Assembly: GCA_012845835.1 (NCBI GenBank)
Contig: JABAKD010000009.1
Location: 18,177,318-18,241,317, forward strand
Origin: Undaria pinnatifida
Taxonomy: Eukaryota > Sar > Phaeophyceae > Laminariales > Alariaceae
Direction: 5' to 3'
DNA length: 64,000 nt
The notes beneath the pieces were generated by a model. The model ran no database searches, was not told the DNA's origin, and saw only the letters and a list, made by a program, of their open reading frames with translations. The translations under genes and the position numbers were made by a program. Each line of letters starts with the position of its first letter. The stretch's first letter is position 1. Shown piece by piece: positions 24,601-37,186 of the stretch.

Positions 24601-26289
24601 GTAACTCCCCTGCGTTTTCAAGGGTCGGTGTTTCGTAAGCTATCGCTGGGTTTTAGTTGCCTATTTATCGATGTGAGTGGCCTGATAACACCTTGAGTGT
24701 CGATCGATCGCACGTGCCTTCTTGCGCTTCGAATGCCTTGGTTTGTGTTGCTGTCAACAAACATGAACATTCCCTCTCATGCCGACATTCCTGCCGGCAG
24801 TCGACGTACTCACATACCGCCGATGTGTCAACATTCATTCTGTACGAGCGCAAGCATCGTTGAAACGCACGCACGACTCCAGTGGGTGGGTGGGTGCCTA
24901 TCTCCCACGCCTGTCTCCCACTTTAAGACTGCACCCACTTTTTTTAGGGACAGACTACGTACTTGGAATTGGTATGGGGTCATTTTTGCAGTGGTTGACG
25001 ATTAGTAGGGCGGCTATCCAGGTAGCTAGCGCCTTTGATGCCTAACTGCTGTTACTCTTCGCCGCTCACGCACCGCCTTCGCTCGCTGTCAAAGGCTGCC
25101 TACCCACAGCAGCCGCTTCCGTACCAGCCTGTCCCGCAAGTGGCACCTGCCCCGGCGGCTCCCGAGCAGGCCCCCGCACCGGGACAGATGCAGCAGCCGC
25201 CCGCTCAGCAGCAGCAACAACCCCCGCCCCACCAGCAGCCGCAGGCGCAGCCTCAGTACTACCAGCAGCCGCAGCAGGCGCCAGCCCCTGCGCAAGCGCC
25301 GGCGGCGCCAGCTCCGGCCCCTCAGCCGGCTGCGGCCGCCCCCGCCCCTGCTGCCGGTGCTGTCGACATGACCCAGTACCACGACGTGAGTGGACGATGT
25401 AGGATGTTGCTCTAACCCCAACTGGTTTGGGGCAGGGGTGGTATACTTGAGGAGGGATGGCCGGCTAGGGTGAATGGATGAATGGTTTGTTTCCCTGGTG
25501 CACTTGCCCCAACGTGGTTGAATGGAGGGGAGTGGTATCCTTGAGAAGCTTGGGTGGGATGGATGGAATGCTAGTGCTTTTCAGACTGTTCCTCTGAAAC
25601 CTCGCAAAATTGAGTGAAATTGCTGCTTGTTTCAGAGAACCTCGCGAAATAGAGTGAATTTGCTCTGTGCGATTAGAGTCAACACGAATAGCTTTTTTGC
25701 CTTGGGTGGATTCCCGTATCCGTTACACACGTCATGAAGGCTTGTTGCCATAATGCTTTCAGTGGGATGGGCTGTAGGCGGGCGCCAGTGGTGCGGGGAG
25801 CAGGCAAACATGACACTTCTTGTTTGTATTCATAAATTCCCCAAACATGCCGGCACCGTCCCGATCAACCGACCAACTGCACGTGCTCTTATTTATGTTG
25901 ACAATATTATTAGTAACTCCGTTCGCAGCCATGTTTGAAACTATCACGTCCTCGTGCGCAAGGAGCTGTGCCGCTCGTTGCCGCTTGTGGAACGTCGCCT
26001 TGATGATTTGTTGAATGCTTGACCCTCGCTTCCTTCCCGCCCCACCCTCGCCATTTTGTAACCTTTCAGCCTTGAAGTGAAGACTTGCTAAAGCTTGACC
26101 CTCCCCTCCTTCCCGCCCCATCCTATTCACCTTCCGACCTTTCAGCAATTCTGGCAGTACGCCGCGTACTACGGAGAGCAGGTCGCCCGCGATCAGTACG
26201 GCGCCTGGGCTCCTCCTGTGGGAACGCCGCCCCCGCCGGGCATCAACATCCCCCCCCCGGGCCAGGCCAACCCCCCGCCGCAGGCCTGA
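18694..26289 (+). CDS. Four-KH-domain RNA-binding protein (SF1-like KH plus FUBP/PCBP-like KHs), 728 aa
   Basis: Exons 18694..18832, 19322..20451, 23990..24472, 25095..25385, 26146..26289 (TGA stop); 2187 nt with phases agreeing at every GT-AG junction. The N terminus runs into GKRKNRWGED, then an SF1/BBP-like KH (residues ~88-175; FVPVNEHPDFNFMGVLIGPR). Three type-I KH domains follow at ~218-290, ~326-397 and ~414-490, with GXXG loops GRGG, GKGG and GKGG. The C-terminal half is Gly-, Pro-, Gln- and Tyr-rich and ends with FWQYAAYYGEQVARDQYGAW, reminiscent of the Tyr-rich FUBP tail. A role in pre-mRNA splicing or RNA regulation in the nucleus is inferred. KH4 is split by an intron exactly between PDDK and VGLVIGKGG, and that intron is 3.5 kb long because it holds a Helitron-like element. 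Confidence 0.88.
20606..20898 (+). repeat. ~145-bp tandem duplication in the KH-gene intron
   Basis: A block starting CTCTCAAGGCTGTCAT occurs at 20606-20748 and again at 20749-20898 with small indels. It lies entirely inside intron 2 of the KH gene. Confidence 0.85.
20899..22170. other. Intron sequence, no gene seen
   Basis: AT-rich sequence with short ORFs only. None has a recognisable domain or credible splice context. Confidence 0.5.
22171..23874 (-). mobile_element. Helitron-like non-autonomous element, copy 1 (inside KH-gene intron)
   Basis: Read on the minus strand, the element begins TCCTTATTAATTAATACGC (flanked by A) and ends TACCACTAG (flanked by T). This is the TC...CTAG, A/T-insertion pattern of Helitrons, with no target-site duplication. 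It matches the element at 46722-48565 end to end apart from indels. The interior has three ~220-250 bp tandem units (starting GACTCCCACGTAC at 22552, 22769 and 23019), each with sub-repeats of CAGCAGTGCAGCAGTACGTA. A clear 3' subterminal hairpin was not found, so the class is probable rather than proven. ORFs in it follow the repeats and lack helicase or Rep motifs. Confidence 0.7.
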
Positions 26290-29200
26290 GTGGGCTCTAC
26301 TGACCCCTCGTTATTTTCACAAGGTAGGTTGTGGTGGCAGGTTTGGGGATCAGTCAATGCCGCAGTTTTGGCGGTATATGCCGAGTGAGCGCCCCATGGC
26401 CTTTGAAGAACATGTTGGCATCTTGCCCCCCCCCCCCCTCTGAGTGGGTTTCATGTCTAACACCCCGCCCCCCCCTCCTCCCTGCCCTGTGCTCCGTCGT
26501 AGTCATTAGTACTGTTCCGCCTGCGTGCTTCGAGTAACACTTGTACCCTTTCTCGCTTGCCTCCTCTCGCCTTGCTTCCCCGCCATGCTGCTCCGCTTGC
26601 AATTGTTTTTTCGCCATATCACGTACGTGCATGGTTTGGTTCATCAGACACTCCAAGAGACTTGTGCGCGCCACTCTGCCACGCATCCCGCGATATGTGC
26701 AACCGCATGATCCACAATGCTCATCTCGCCTGAGCCGGCGCCGGCGTGATGCATGCTTGAGATGTTGATGACGAGTGATGAGACGGTTGACGAAACGGCA
26801 TGCCTGCCTGCATGCACGCACGACGGATGCTCGCATGCGTAGCATGAACATGCATGCATGCACAACGGATGCTCGCACGCTTGGCATGAACGACCGACGC
26901 CTGCGAGATGACGATGAGATGACGATGCCATGCTACAGAGAGGATCACCGCGCGGTTGTGCCCCGGGGCAAGGGTACATTCGTATTTTTTCGTGTGTGTA
27001 GGCCGGTGCTGTTGCCCCCCCCCCCCCTCTTGGTTCAACGCAGGAGGAGTGCTCAAGACAGACCGCTGTCTACACCTGGTTTGCGCGGCGATTTTTCCGG
27101 AATGCAATGTCTAGCTCTACCGCTTCATCTTCTGCTTGATAGTAGCGAGTACCACGGTACTTTATTTCTTCCCGTTCGTTCGTTCGATTCTGCGTTGCAC
27201 TGCTGTTACGTACTGTTTGAGCTGGTTGTGCGGTCGACCTGTTGATGATTAGTCATTTAACAGACCTTACCTCGTAGAAGGAAGGCTTGTAGGATGATCT
27301 AAACCGTATAGATTCGAGCACCTACTTGCTTTTCATTGGCGCCCTGCAACTAGTGTTGCCAAGTGTGTCGACAGCATGCTGTCGTCAGGGTTGGAGCGGG
27401 ACGAAAGGAGGACTGGGACGCTTAAGCTAAGAACGATTTGTGCACGATGTGCCTTTTTGCTGAATCGGAACGCCTTGTAGTATAATCTATTCTCTTTGTC
27501 GCTGTCGCTGCTGTATCGTGCATAGTTTTATTGTACGCTATCGGCAACGGTAGTTATTGCTTCCCTGGGGGGAATGAGGAAACGAGCGCTTTTTTTCTCT
27601 CACTGTGATTTCCCTACAGCGATTGTCGAAACACCATTTCACCTGGTGATGGCTGCGAACCTCGTTCGTGCGGTTGTGCCGTCTCTTTTGCATAGGCGTC
27701 ATTTTGTGCATCGCCGCTATTCATGTACTCGTATGAGTTGTATGACCTGTTCCGTCTGTTTGCCATTGTGCAGCTTGTCCCCCGGACTCGAGTGCGGCTT
27801 CAACAGCTTCCAGAGTTAACGCGCTGGCCTGTGAGTGAATGCGACCAATCTTATTTGGCTAAGAGCGACGGAAAAACTACCGAACGTCTCGCTGCCACCG
27901 CTTCGTCGGGCGTTATTCCTGTTGTTTCATTGCGTGCAGTGCTGCCACAAGTCAGACCCGTGTGTCCAAATTGCGCTCGCTAGTTTGCGAACGATCGCGT
28001 GTAACCAGTTTTGGTCAAAGGACAAAGCACTTCGTGCAACATACCGTACGACACTTTTGCACTATTAGAGTGTTTTGCGATGTACCAACTTTGGTAGGGT
28101 AGATTGATACGAAAACATTAACAGTATAGCAACCGTCGAACGTCACCACCCAAGACCTACCCAACCCACGAAATTGAGTGAAAAACATGGCTGAAGAAAT
28201 ACTCAAACATGAGTATCGACCCTAAATTGGTCGAACTCGAGCTGGCGTCACAATATTTTCATCAAGTACGCTTTCCTATATTTTGTTCGTGTTGACTAAT
28301 ATGACATTCGACGGCTTAAATAGCACTTTTACTTTTTCTCCAACCCTGAGAGTTTGGAAATGACGAAACCCTTTTGCTCTTCTCTGCAAAGTATATACTT
28401 GTTACCAGCTACACGTCTCTGCTTTCGAGAATTTTTGAAAATGACGTTTTCCGAACTCCCGTCGTGCCCGACAACTACCGTTCCTTGTCCCAATCGAAAG
28501 TCTGTCACTCCGTGAAGGATACGTCCAGTTCTAGTCGAATTAGTCCATCGTGCCTCGATCATGAGCACTCAAGGCCAAAGTACATTATTTTGACGGCTAT
28601 TCTGCGCGTTGTACCGCGTAGTTGACGCGTTGATTTAGTGCTTGGACATGTTTTTTTGTTTTTTTTAGTGTTGCCGGCATCGAGTAATTTATCTTAATAT
28701 TGTTTTTCAGTCATGATTATTTTGTGAAATCATGCTAGCGACGTCAGCTGTGAGTTCGACGAATTTAGGGTCCATACTCATCTTGTAAGCTGCGTACTAC
28801 ATCTATCGTCCGTCATACGTAAGTTTCATGAATCCAAATAATATAGAGATGATATTGTATTGTGTTACTTATACTGTACAGCCAGTGCACATATGTGCCA
28901 ATATTATCTGAATACTTATGATGTACTTATGAACTCTTACAAGTTATGCTTTGTCAGGTATTGATAGTATTGACAGTAGGGTGCCGGTTTGATCTACCTT
29001 GTTAAAGCAGTACTAGGGCACTTGTGCACTTCAAGTGGCGAATTTTGAGCGAAATATCTGTTTAGTGTACTTTTTATACTTTTTCTGTTGTAGCCTAGTC
29101 TAAAGACTACATGGTGGATGGTTTGTGAGTGGATGGCTTTACCATGGTTGTTGGTACTTGCGGTATTAGACTAACCATGGGAAAGTTTCTTCTCTATAAT

Positions 29201-30380
29201 GGCGGGTTTTGGCATAATCGGCAGTAGGTACTGAAGTTTGCTATTTTGTACTAGGTATCTACTATTAATAACTGCCATCAAGTTGTTGTGATGCCTACCT
29301 TGCGTACTTGCCCAGACAGTGCCATCGAAATGCGATGTACGCATGCACCCTTTGCACCAGCCAAGATGACCGAGCAACAACAGCAGCATTTCGCGCTGCG
29401 ACGCGCACGAGGAACGAGAGCAGCACCGTACTAGGATATTCTACGGGTCTGGAATTGCTGCTTTCCATGACCCAAACCTATAATATTACAGTACCAGGCA
29501 GGTAGGTATTCCTATGCAAGAGGTTACTCTTCGGTTCTCTTTTTCTCGGGAATATATAATCTTGAACCACTTTTGAGCAATCGCTCTCCGCTATAACACT
29601 CGGCGTTTGTTTCCTTCGCGCGCCCACTCTCATCGCGCCTGCATCAATATCACTCGCACATCATCCCTCACACGGTATCGCCGCATCGACGCGGCTCCTG
29701 ACATACGTCATGGCGGCCAAACCGCAGTTTTCCCAAAAGTTCACGAGTCCCACAATCGACAAAAAGGCCGCATTATGATCATTACATAATTGGGACTATG
29801 AACGGCCTGGCTGTTTTCGTCGCCTTGGTTTATATATCACCCGAAACAGCCGCGACTGCAACGAAAACACTCCCTCTCGGCCCGGAGGGAGGCATAGATC
29901 TAGGTGAGACGGTTTCCCATCCCCTTGCGTGTGCTTGGTTGGAAGAGCCTATTTTGGTGTTGTACTGCCAATCCAGGCGAGATGAAAGGCCTGGGGACAC
30001 CCGGGGGACTCGTCTCTTTCTTAACGCGTCCGACCCCAGTTTTTTCCGGACACAGGAGACCTTCCATGTACGTCCATGTATTATCATCATTTTCCTGATA
30101 ATATCTCACGACTTATTATATCTTGGGCCTTGAGAACTGCACCAACGTTTTTGCTGTGGTCAGAAGGTTTGCTGGCCATCCAGCGCAATACCACAGACCC
30201 ACGAAATCAGCATAAATTGGAACGCTATGGGGAACATCGGAACCATCAACAACTGACCTCTACGACTCGTACACTGCAAGGCTGCGAAGCCCAACGGTGA
30301 AATAACTCCAAAAGAGGCTTTCAGGAAAAAACGACGCTTTCGTGTAAGTAAAGCCCAAATAAATCGAAAATGCCAGGCAC
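26290..30380. other. Intergenic, 3' side of the KH gene
   Basis: Includes the probable 3' UTR of the KH gene, C-rich runs (26430, 27020), CATGCATG-rich sequence near 26750-26890, and two foldback-type modules at about 28195-28260 and 28733-28795. I see no supportable gene. Confidence 0.5.
28733..28800 (-). repeat. Diverged foldback-family module
   Basis: On the minus strand it reads CGCAGCTTACAAGATGAGTA, then GACCCTA, CGTCGAACTCACAGCTGACG. The same order of motifs occurs at 60058-60125 (+) and at 28195-28250 (+). Confidence 0.6.
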
Positions 30381-31650
30381 CGAATGTATCGCCACAGCGA
30401 GGGGGGGGGAGGGGGCAAAAAAATGTGGACAGCGAAGCACAAGCTATCCGTATGTATCGCCACACCTACAGCTAGAAGGGGTTGGACGAACGTAACTGCA
30501 TTCGGAACACGGAAGGACAGTACTACCGTTACATTCGTGGCGAAGGGCAGGATAAAAAGCGTTCGGAAAAAAGGTTACTACTATAATACCGCTAATTCCT
30601 CACCGGGACGGGCGGGTGTAGGGGGGCAAGTAGGGGGCCAAAATATCGACAGAAGCACACATTATGTTGCCACATCGCGAGCTAGGGGGCGGTCGGCGAA
30701 AAGATGCACCTTCGAGAAAGGAACGAACAGCAGTGGTGTACTCATCATTGCCATGCATGGTCGTAGTCGTAAGACCATCGAGGAGCGCGCGGGCGGGGGG
30801 GGAAGGGGGGGGGCAGTCAAGAGAATGGAACGCTACCACTGCTACTGCTACTTCTTGAATATCTCCAGTGCGCAGAGTAGAGGGGGCGGGGGCGGGGGGG
30901 GAAGCATCGTAAAAAAAACAGCACCAAAACATTGCCGTACTCTGCCGTGTAGTGTGAGCGACCGTCTTACCCGAATCGCCACAGACGGTGGGCTGAGGGG
31001 GTCAGGTAATGACGAGGAAGAAAGCAACGCTTGTGAACCGATAAAGCAAAGGATGAAACGAGAGGCGCAAATGCATTCGAAAAAAGTCAAAACACTAATT
31101 ACCGTATTAGACTACACCTCCAGTAATAAAGGGCAAGGGGGCGCGGGGGGGAGGGGGGATTCCGAGAACGGAAGACCTACTAACGTAGCTACTGGTAAAC
31201 CCTAGCGCGCGAGGGGGAGGGGTCATACCTACATCGGTGGAAATGAATGGTAAAACGTCACACTACAGTTGCGAGCTACAATCTGACCGACCGCATTTAT
31301 TCTCGCATCGCCCGAGGCGGTGAGCGGGGGGGGGGCGGCAAGACGAGAATGAGAACAGCGGCTTGTGAGAGGATAAAGGTAAAGGGAGACAAGAGGGCGA
31401 GAATGCATTCGGAAAACGGAAGAATACTATCTATCTACCGATACAGCATCCCGATCGATGGGCGCGGGGGGGTGAGGGGGCAAAAATGCATTCGAAAAAC
31501 GGAAGGATAGTAGCTACTGGTTTAATCCAAAGCGACGGGGGCGGTCATGCATGTGGTTGAGAAGGTTTAGCCCCAAAACTAGTAAAGTCCTGTCTCACCA
31601 AAAGGCGGTGTGCGGGGGGGGGGATCTGCAACATACACGCACATCAAGAA
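30380..31650 (+). repeat. G-rich degenerate tandem repeat
   Basis: Repeated segments carrying GGGGGGGAGGGGGC-type tracts, each followed by AAAAATG- or CATTCGAAAAACGGAAG-type sequence, recur at roughly 100-200 bp spacing. The longest ORF (273 codons from 30384) simply follows these tracts. Confidence 0.6.
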
Positions 31651-33590
31651 AAAAATAACGCTAGCGCTAAACAGGAAACGCCTTGTTCGCAAGAAAAATC
31701 GGCACGAATTTTCACTTTGAACTGAATAAGTACACGCTCACTCCATTCTGTAGGTGCGTTCTAATTACTTTTGGTCATCTTCGCTTTTTCGTCGTAGTAT
31801 TGCTCCACCATCAACTTTTGTTTAATAATTTATTTTCTTTTTCGCCGTGGCGTTCAGTTTTTGTTGTGGGATTATCAACAACGTAGAATACATTTTCTTG
31901 TCTGCTCGGTCTAAATCCCCCCTCTCTTCTTCCCTGGGCAGTGTGCTGCTTGGTGTGTTCTGGCGCTCTCGTGCGCACGATGGACTGGCGAAACTCATCT
32001 CTTCTGTGCACGGTATGGTCATTGTTTGGATGCGAGAATATTAGTGCGTACAGTGCAAATGCGCAAAATGCCGGCAGCACAGCTCATTCGCTATAAACAA
32101 GACGTGCGTGGCGGAAGAAAAACACGACGACACAGCAAGCACGTGCTGCTGCCCTCTTGGCTCGCTGCGAGAGAACCGCACAGTTGTTGTTGCTGCTGTC
32201 GATATTCACCCCACTAAAGTGGGACCCAGAACTAAAAAAGGGCAACGCGGGGCGACGGCATTAATTATAACATGCGTGTGGGCCGCGGGGGAAGGAGCAG
32301 AGTCTGTCTCCGCCGCGCAGTCGCAAATACAGGGTAGATTAAGGAGAGTAGAGCGCACGGGACGTACGGCTACGGATGATGCTGGCCTTATGGTGTCAGA
32401 GTTAATTCGTCTCCGCAGGGGAAGGAGCGGGACATAAGGGTTTTCGGGTTCGCCTGACACCTTATTATGTCTTTCGTGAGGGGGTTTTGCGTAGAAGGGG
32501 GGAGAAAATAACAGCGCCCCTACCGGGAGCGAGAGGGTTAAACGTTGGTGGTTCGCCGCTCTCAGTTTTATTTTAGACCGGCACGGAACGTGCCGCCTTC
32601 GACGAATTGATGGCCATAATTTGACTGTATTCTGGTGCATTCGGAACCCAGCAGTATGGATACTTCCCCCAACCCTGGTGGGGCAGTGTTATTTGCTTTG
32701 ATGCCGAATGTACCTTTTGCTTTTTTTGCTTTTTTTCCCGTCGGAAAAACCTTGAAGGTCGTTGGTTGGATGTATGGAGATCTTCCTTTCTGTTAAATTC
32801 CCAGAACACAAGGTACAACTTTACACGGTCGACCAGGCCGACTGCTAAACACGGTAAACCCCTCACTCAGGAAACCAGGGCTTAGTAGGTTTTCAGGCGC
32901 GTGTAGTGAGACGTATACACCAGTATGAACCTGGTACATCGTAAGCTGACTCCCGATTTCACTTTTATATGTTTCTGGCGGAGGCATGAATTTCGTCAGT
33001 TGTGATATATGCGTGTACCACCTTTGATTTATTTCTGTTTTTTCTCTGGGGTTTTCCTCAGCTCCTCCAGAGTGACTGGGGCCTGTCCTGTGACCACGGA
33101 CTTGATTATGCGAGTTAATAATGTGAGAACAACAACAACAAAACCAACGTCGACGACAACAACAACTGCCTGGACTGCATCAGATACTGGGATCGGCTGT
33201 CTTGAATACAGGAACCTAGACTTTAAAGCAAGTGATGACGACTTTTGGGGATTATTCCGGGACTGCACGCTGAGGGTAACGGGCAGAACCGCGAGACTTT
33301 CTAGATCACGTGCGGAGGTCCCCACGCGAACGCGTGACCGTCTGGGTCCTGGAGAAGTTGCCCCAGTGAAAATCTGCGGTCAAGAAAAGATAGCCCTCGG
33401 AGGAGTAGCTAGCCTTAACACAAACTAAACCATAATAATACATACACGTCAATATCTTTCTAGCCACCCATGACGTAGCTGCTTTCATTTATCCCCCCCC
33501 CCAACGCCCCCTCCTTCCCCACTACCCGCACGATCGCCTAGACCTATCACCACGCGTATAGCAAGCCCCTACATACATGCGTAATACGCG
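31651..33590. other. Intergenic, contains a dispersed repeat copy
   Basis: The segment at about 32890-33165 matches 54330-54620 in reverse orientation. The rest shows no recognisable feature. Confidence 0.5.
32890..33165 (-). repeat. Dispersed repeat shared with 54330-54620
   Basis: The reverse complement shares long blocks with the 54.4-kb copy, including ACTCGCATAATCAAGTCC, CCCAGTCACTCTGGAG and AACATATAAAAGTGAAATCG. The identity class is unknown. Confidence 0.75.
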
Positions 33591-33595
33591 CGATC

Positions 33596-35535
33596 ATGCG
33601 TAATACGCGCGATTGGAGTATCACACACAAGCTTGCAAAGATGAGTTTTGACCAAATCATCGACCTCACAGCAGGGGTGTATTTTTATATTATTATAAAA
33701 AATGAAAATACACTCCGGCTGGCTGTGAGGTCGAAGATTTTGTCGAAACTCATCTTTGCAAGCTGTGTGTGATATTCCGATCGCGCGTATTACGGGTTGT
33801 GTGTCCTCATTAAGGATATAGGTCGGCGACTCCCCTTCCTTGCAATTAACTACAGTGTGGCTATCAGGGTCAACAGGGTGATGTTAGTCAGTCTGTGCGC
33901 GGAAACTATAAAACCCGTTTCTGAGGGGGACAGAATCTGACAGCTGTGGAAGGAAATGCATGAGTTTATCAAGTGAATCCTGTAGGTCGAATAACCGGTG
34001 AGGGGAGGGCGGAGTTTTGAAGGACGTGGGGGCCTAATTTTGATCAAGAGGGAGCGGGGTTGGAGGGCGGGGGGACGGGGGGGGGGGGGGGGGGGGACGG
34101 GAGGGGGGCGGGCGGGAAATTTGTGCGTGGAAGCTATAAATCCTTCAAGGGGATAAATCCGACGGTTTTGGAAAAAAAATAAAAAATACACCAGTTTATC
34201 ATTGGGGGGGGGGGGGGCTGGGGTGGGGGTGGGGCGGGGGGGGCAGCTCAATCTGTGCGTGGAAAGTATACATTTTTTTAAGGGGATAAATGTGATGGTT
34301 TTGGAAATAATGCATCAGTTTATCTTGTATATTCTGGGGTAAGTCGTACAATCAGTGAGTAGAGGGCGGAGAGTTCGAGGGGGCGGGGGAGGGGGGGTGG
34401 GGGGGAATGGAAGGGCTTCAGGTGGCATAGATGTAGGGGTTTGTTATACGTGTGGTGCTAGGTCTAGGCGATGGTGCGGGTGGTGGGGAAAGAGGGGGCG
34501 TTCGGGGCGGGGGGTGGGGGAAGCAGCGGCATGGATGGCTCAAGAAAGATAATGAGGTGATATCCAGTGCGTGAAGTGTTTATTAATCTGGAGGATTTCG
34601 ATATTAGGTGGGGCGTTTGAGCAAGGGAAAGCGAGAAGGGGGGGGACGGGGGGGGGGGGGGGGAGGTTACCTAAACCTCTTGAAAACCGTCCCCCCCCCC
34701 CCCCTTTTTTTTTTCCTTCTTCTCCCGATCCCTTATGCTCAAACACTCCACCTAACATCGAAATCTGCCAGAGTAATAAACACTTCCAAGCACTTGATAT
34801 CACCTCATTATCTTTCTAGAGTCATCCATGCCGCTGCAGCAATTCACCCTCCCCCCGCCCCCCCCCAAACGCCCCCTCCTTCCCGACCACCCGCACCATT
34901 GTCTAGACCTAGCACCACGCGTATAGCAAACCCCTACATCTATGCGACCTAAAGATGTTTTTGAAAAACCCTGTCGCCCCCCCCCCCCTCCCTCCCCCCA
35001 CCCCCCCCCCCCCCCCCCCACCCCCTCGAACGCTCCGCCCTCTCCTCACTGGTTGTACGACTTACAGGATAAACATGATAAACTGGTGCATTTTTTCCAA
35101 AACCGTCAGGTTTATCCCCTCAAAGGATTTATAGTTTCCATACACAGATTGACCTGCCCCCCCCCCCCCCCCGCGCGCTCCCTCTTGATCAAACCCAGGC
35201 CCCCACGTCCTTCAAAACTCCGCCCTCCCCTCACCGGTTATTCGACTTACAGGATACACTTGATAAACTGATGCATTTCCTTCCACAGCTGTCAGATTTT
35301 GTCCCACCCAAAAACGGGTTATATAGTTTCCGCGCACAGATTGATTAACATCACTCTGTTGACCCTGATAGCTACACTTCAGTTGCAAGGGGAGTCGCCG
35401 ACCTATATCCTTAATGAGGACACGACAACCCGTAATCCGCGCGATCGGAGTATCACACACAGCTTGCAAAGATGAGTGTCGACAAGATCTTCGATTTCAC
35501 AGCTTGTGGAGTGTATTTGAATTTTTATAATATAG
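33596..35535. mobile_element. Foldback-like element with long inverted termini and G/C-tract interior
   Basis: The left arm (about 33700-34140) and right arm (about 35090-35535) are inverted copies sharing AACCGGTGAGGGGAGGGCGG, TTTCCGCGCACAGA, GTCGCCGACCTATATCC, CGCGATCGGAGTATCACACA and a terminal CTCACAGC...TGTATTTT. An extra inverted terminal piece sits at 33596-33682. The interior has long G or C runs and tandem units containing GATATCCAGTGCG, TTCGATATTAGGTGGGGCGT and GTGGTGCTAGGTCTAGGCGA. No transposase gene is present, so it is non-autonomous. Confidence 0.7.
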
Positions 35536-35559
35536 TCTACATATGATGTCATTCTTTTT

Positions 35560-35760
35560 TGGGGATGCGGTCAGGATTTTTTTTTCACGGCCTCAGTATG
35601 GGATTCTCGGAACTGGAATTACTCGGGGTCAAGTCGCTTCGTTCGAGCGCCGTCTTCGGGGGGCGGCTCAAACGCCCCTCGACCCTGCCGTATCCGTTCC
35701 GCACCTGGCCGGGATCGGGTACGTGGGCTGAGCGAGACAAGCGAAAAGTGCGCATTTTTT
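35560..35760 (+). repeat. ~190-bp dispersed repeat, copy A
   Basis: Runs from GGTCAGGATTTTTTTT through TCGTTCGAGCGCCGTCTTCG and CGCCCCTCGACCCTGCC to GAGCGAGACAAGCG. It matches copies at 56.4 kb (-), 56.65 kb (+) and 59.15 kb (+). Confidence 0.8.
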
Positions 35761-37186
35761 TTGTATTTTGGGTGGTATACGCCCGAGCTATTATTGAATC
35801 TTGGCATATGCAGAGCTTGAACGATAAAAACATATATCATAGGAAAACACTTATTTCCAAGTTGGCTTACTATTTTGTCCCCACCACACTTTTTTCATGG
35901 TCACACCTCGAAGCGTTTGGCCTATTGTCGTACGACTGCTGTGTCCTTGCTTTTCGAAATCGGATTTCACGGTTAAATACCTTTGTTCGAGCGTTCGTTG
36001 TCTTCGAGGGGGGCCGTTCCCTACCCAACATCATTACACCCAGTGTCCGCGCTGATTGTTCATCCCAAAGAGATACAACATATTATGTGGTCACAGACGG
36101 TCAGACAGTCGTATGATTTAGAATTGCCACGACAACGCTGCCGACGTCAGCTAACGCCGTTTTTTTTCTATCGGGTTGTCGGTCACGGGTTGCGGGTGGG
36201 TTGACCAAACTAACAAATTGCGGTTCCAAACGGATGGAAATGAAGAAATTTTCAACACTCACGCGGCAACAGCGGCACATCGTTACTGCTATTTTTCACT
36301 TCACTAAATAAGTTTGAACTTTTCGCTCCATGGAGTTGGGGCTGCCACATGTGTAGCAAACAGGATACAATCTGAACAATGGATAAACGACATGAGAGAG
36401 AGAGGGCGTCGTTCAATGGGCGCCCGATCTCTGGTTTGAACTTTTTACAGAGGAGCCATATATATCTTCGCTTCACGGCGATTTCAGCCACAATGGGCAC
36501 CTAATCGCTGGGAAATTGAGTACCGAGCCTCAAACGAAACCTCGTCCAAAAAAAGTCCCGACGTAATGGTAGCCCTCGTACCAGGTATGTATATAGGCCG
36601 TGATCGTTGCATAGGCCGCCACAGTAAGCCAAATGGTATCTATAACCCTTGTTCAGCAAAAAGTGGAATACCTACGAGAAGACGACTACGACCGACGAGT
36701 AGACGCCGTTGCAGCTTGCACTCATAGCGAGGCCTATTTCGTGCTACAGTCAACCAGTCACTGGCTTGTCGCCTGTCCATAGTAGACACACCCTTTGGAC
36801 ATACCATAGTATCCACATATATACCAAACGTCACCTGCACTTGGCAGACACGCACGCTCTTCGTTCCACCCCCAGAAAAACGGCGAAAAATGTCCACTGC
36901 GAGTGACAAAAAATACCAGGCGTTGTGCTAAAGGTAACGGTTATTACAAGAAAGCGATGCCGGACAAGCAGCACGCATAAAAACAGAGGCGCTTCACCTC
37001 CTCTCTCCGCCAGACAAGAGGACCTTAACCCTAGCAACACCAGCCAATCAGATGCTTGAATAACAAGCTCCATGAAATTGACTGCCCATAAAGAGAAAAG
37101 CCGAACGAGGCAGCAGATCCGCCCCAACACGAAATCCAGACTACGCTTGAACCATGAGTCCCCATCTGGGCTCTGCCGCGGTATGA
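35761..37186. other. Intergenic, no gene recognised
   Basis: Sequence of mixed composition downstream of the SAM-domain gene. Short ORFs lack domain similarity. The gene's 3' UTR should begin at 37186 and run leftward. Confidence 0.4.

Noticed and set aside
30384-31205. 273-codon plus-strand ORF
   Set aside because: It tracks G-rich repeats, has Gly runs from G tracts, and shows no domain or splice context.
33009-33428. 139-codon ORF with a signal-peptide-like start
   Set aside because: Its first part overlaps the dispersed repeat shared with 54.4 kb and the middle is a Thr run from a simple repeat.
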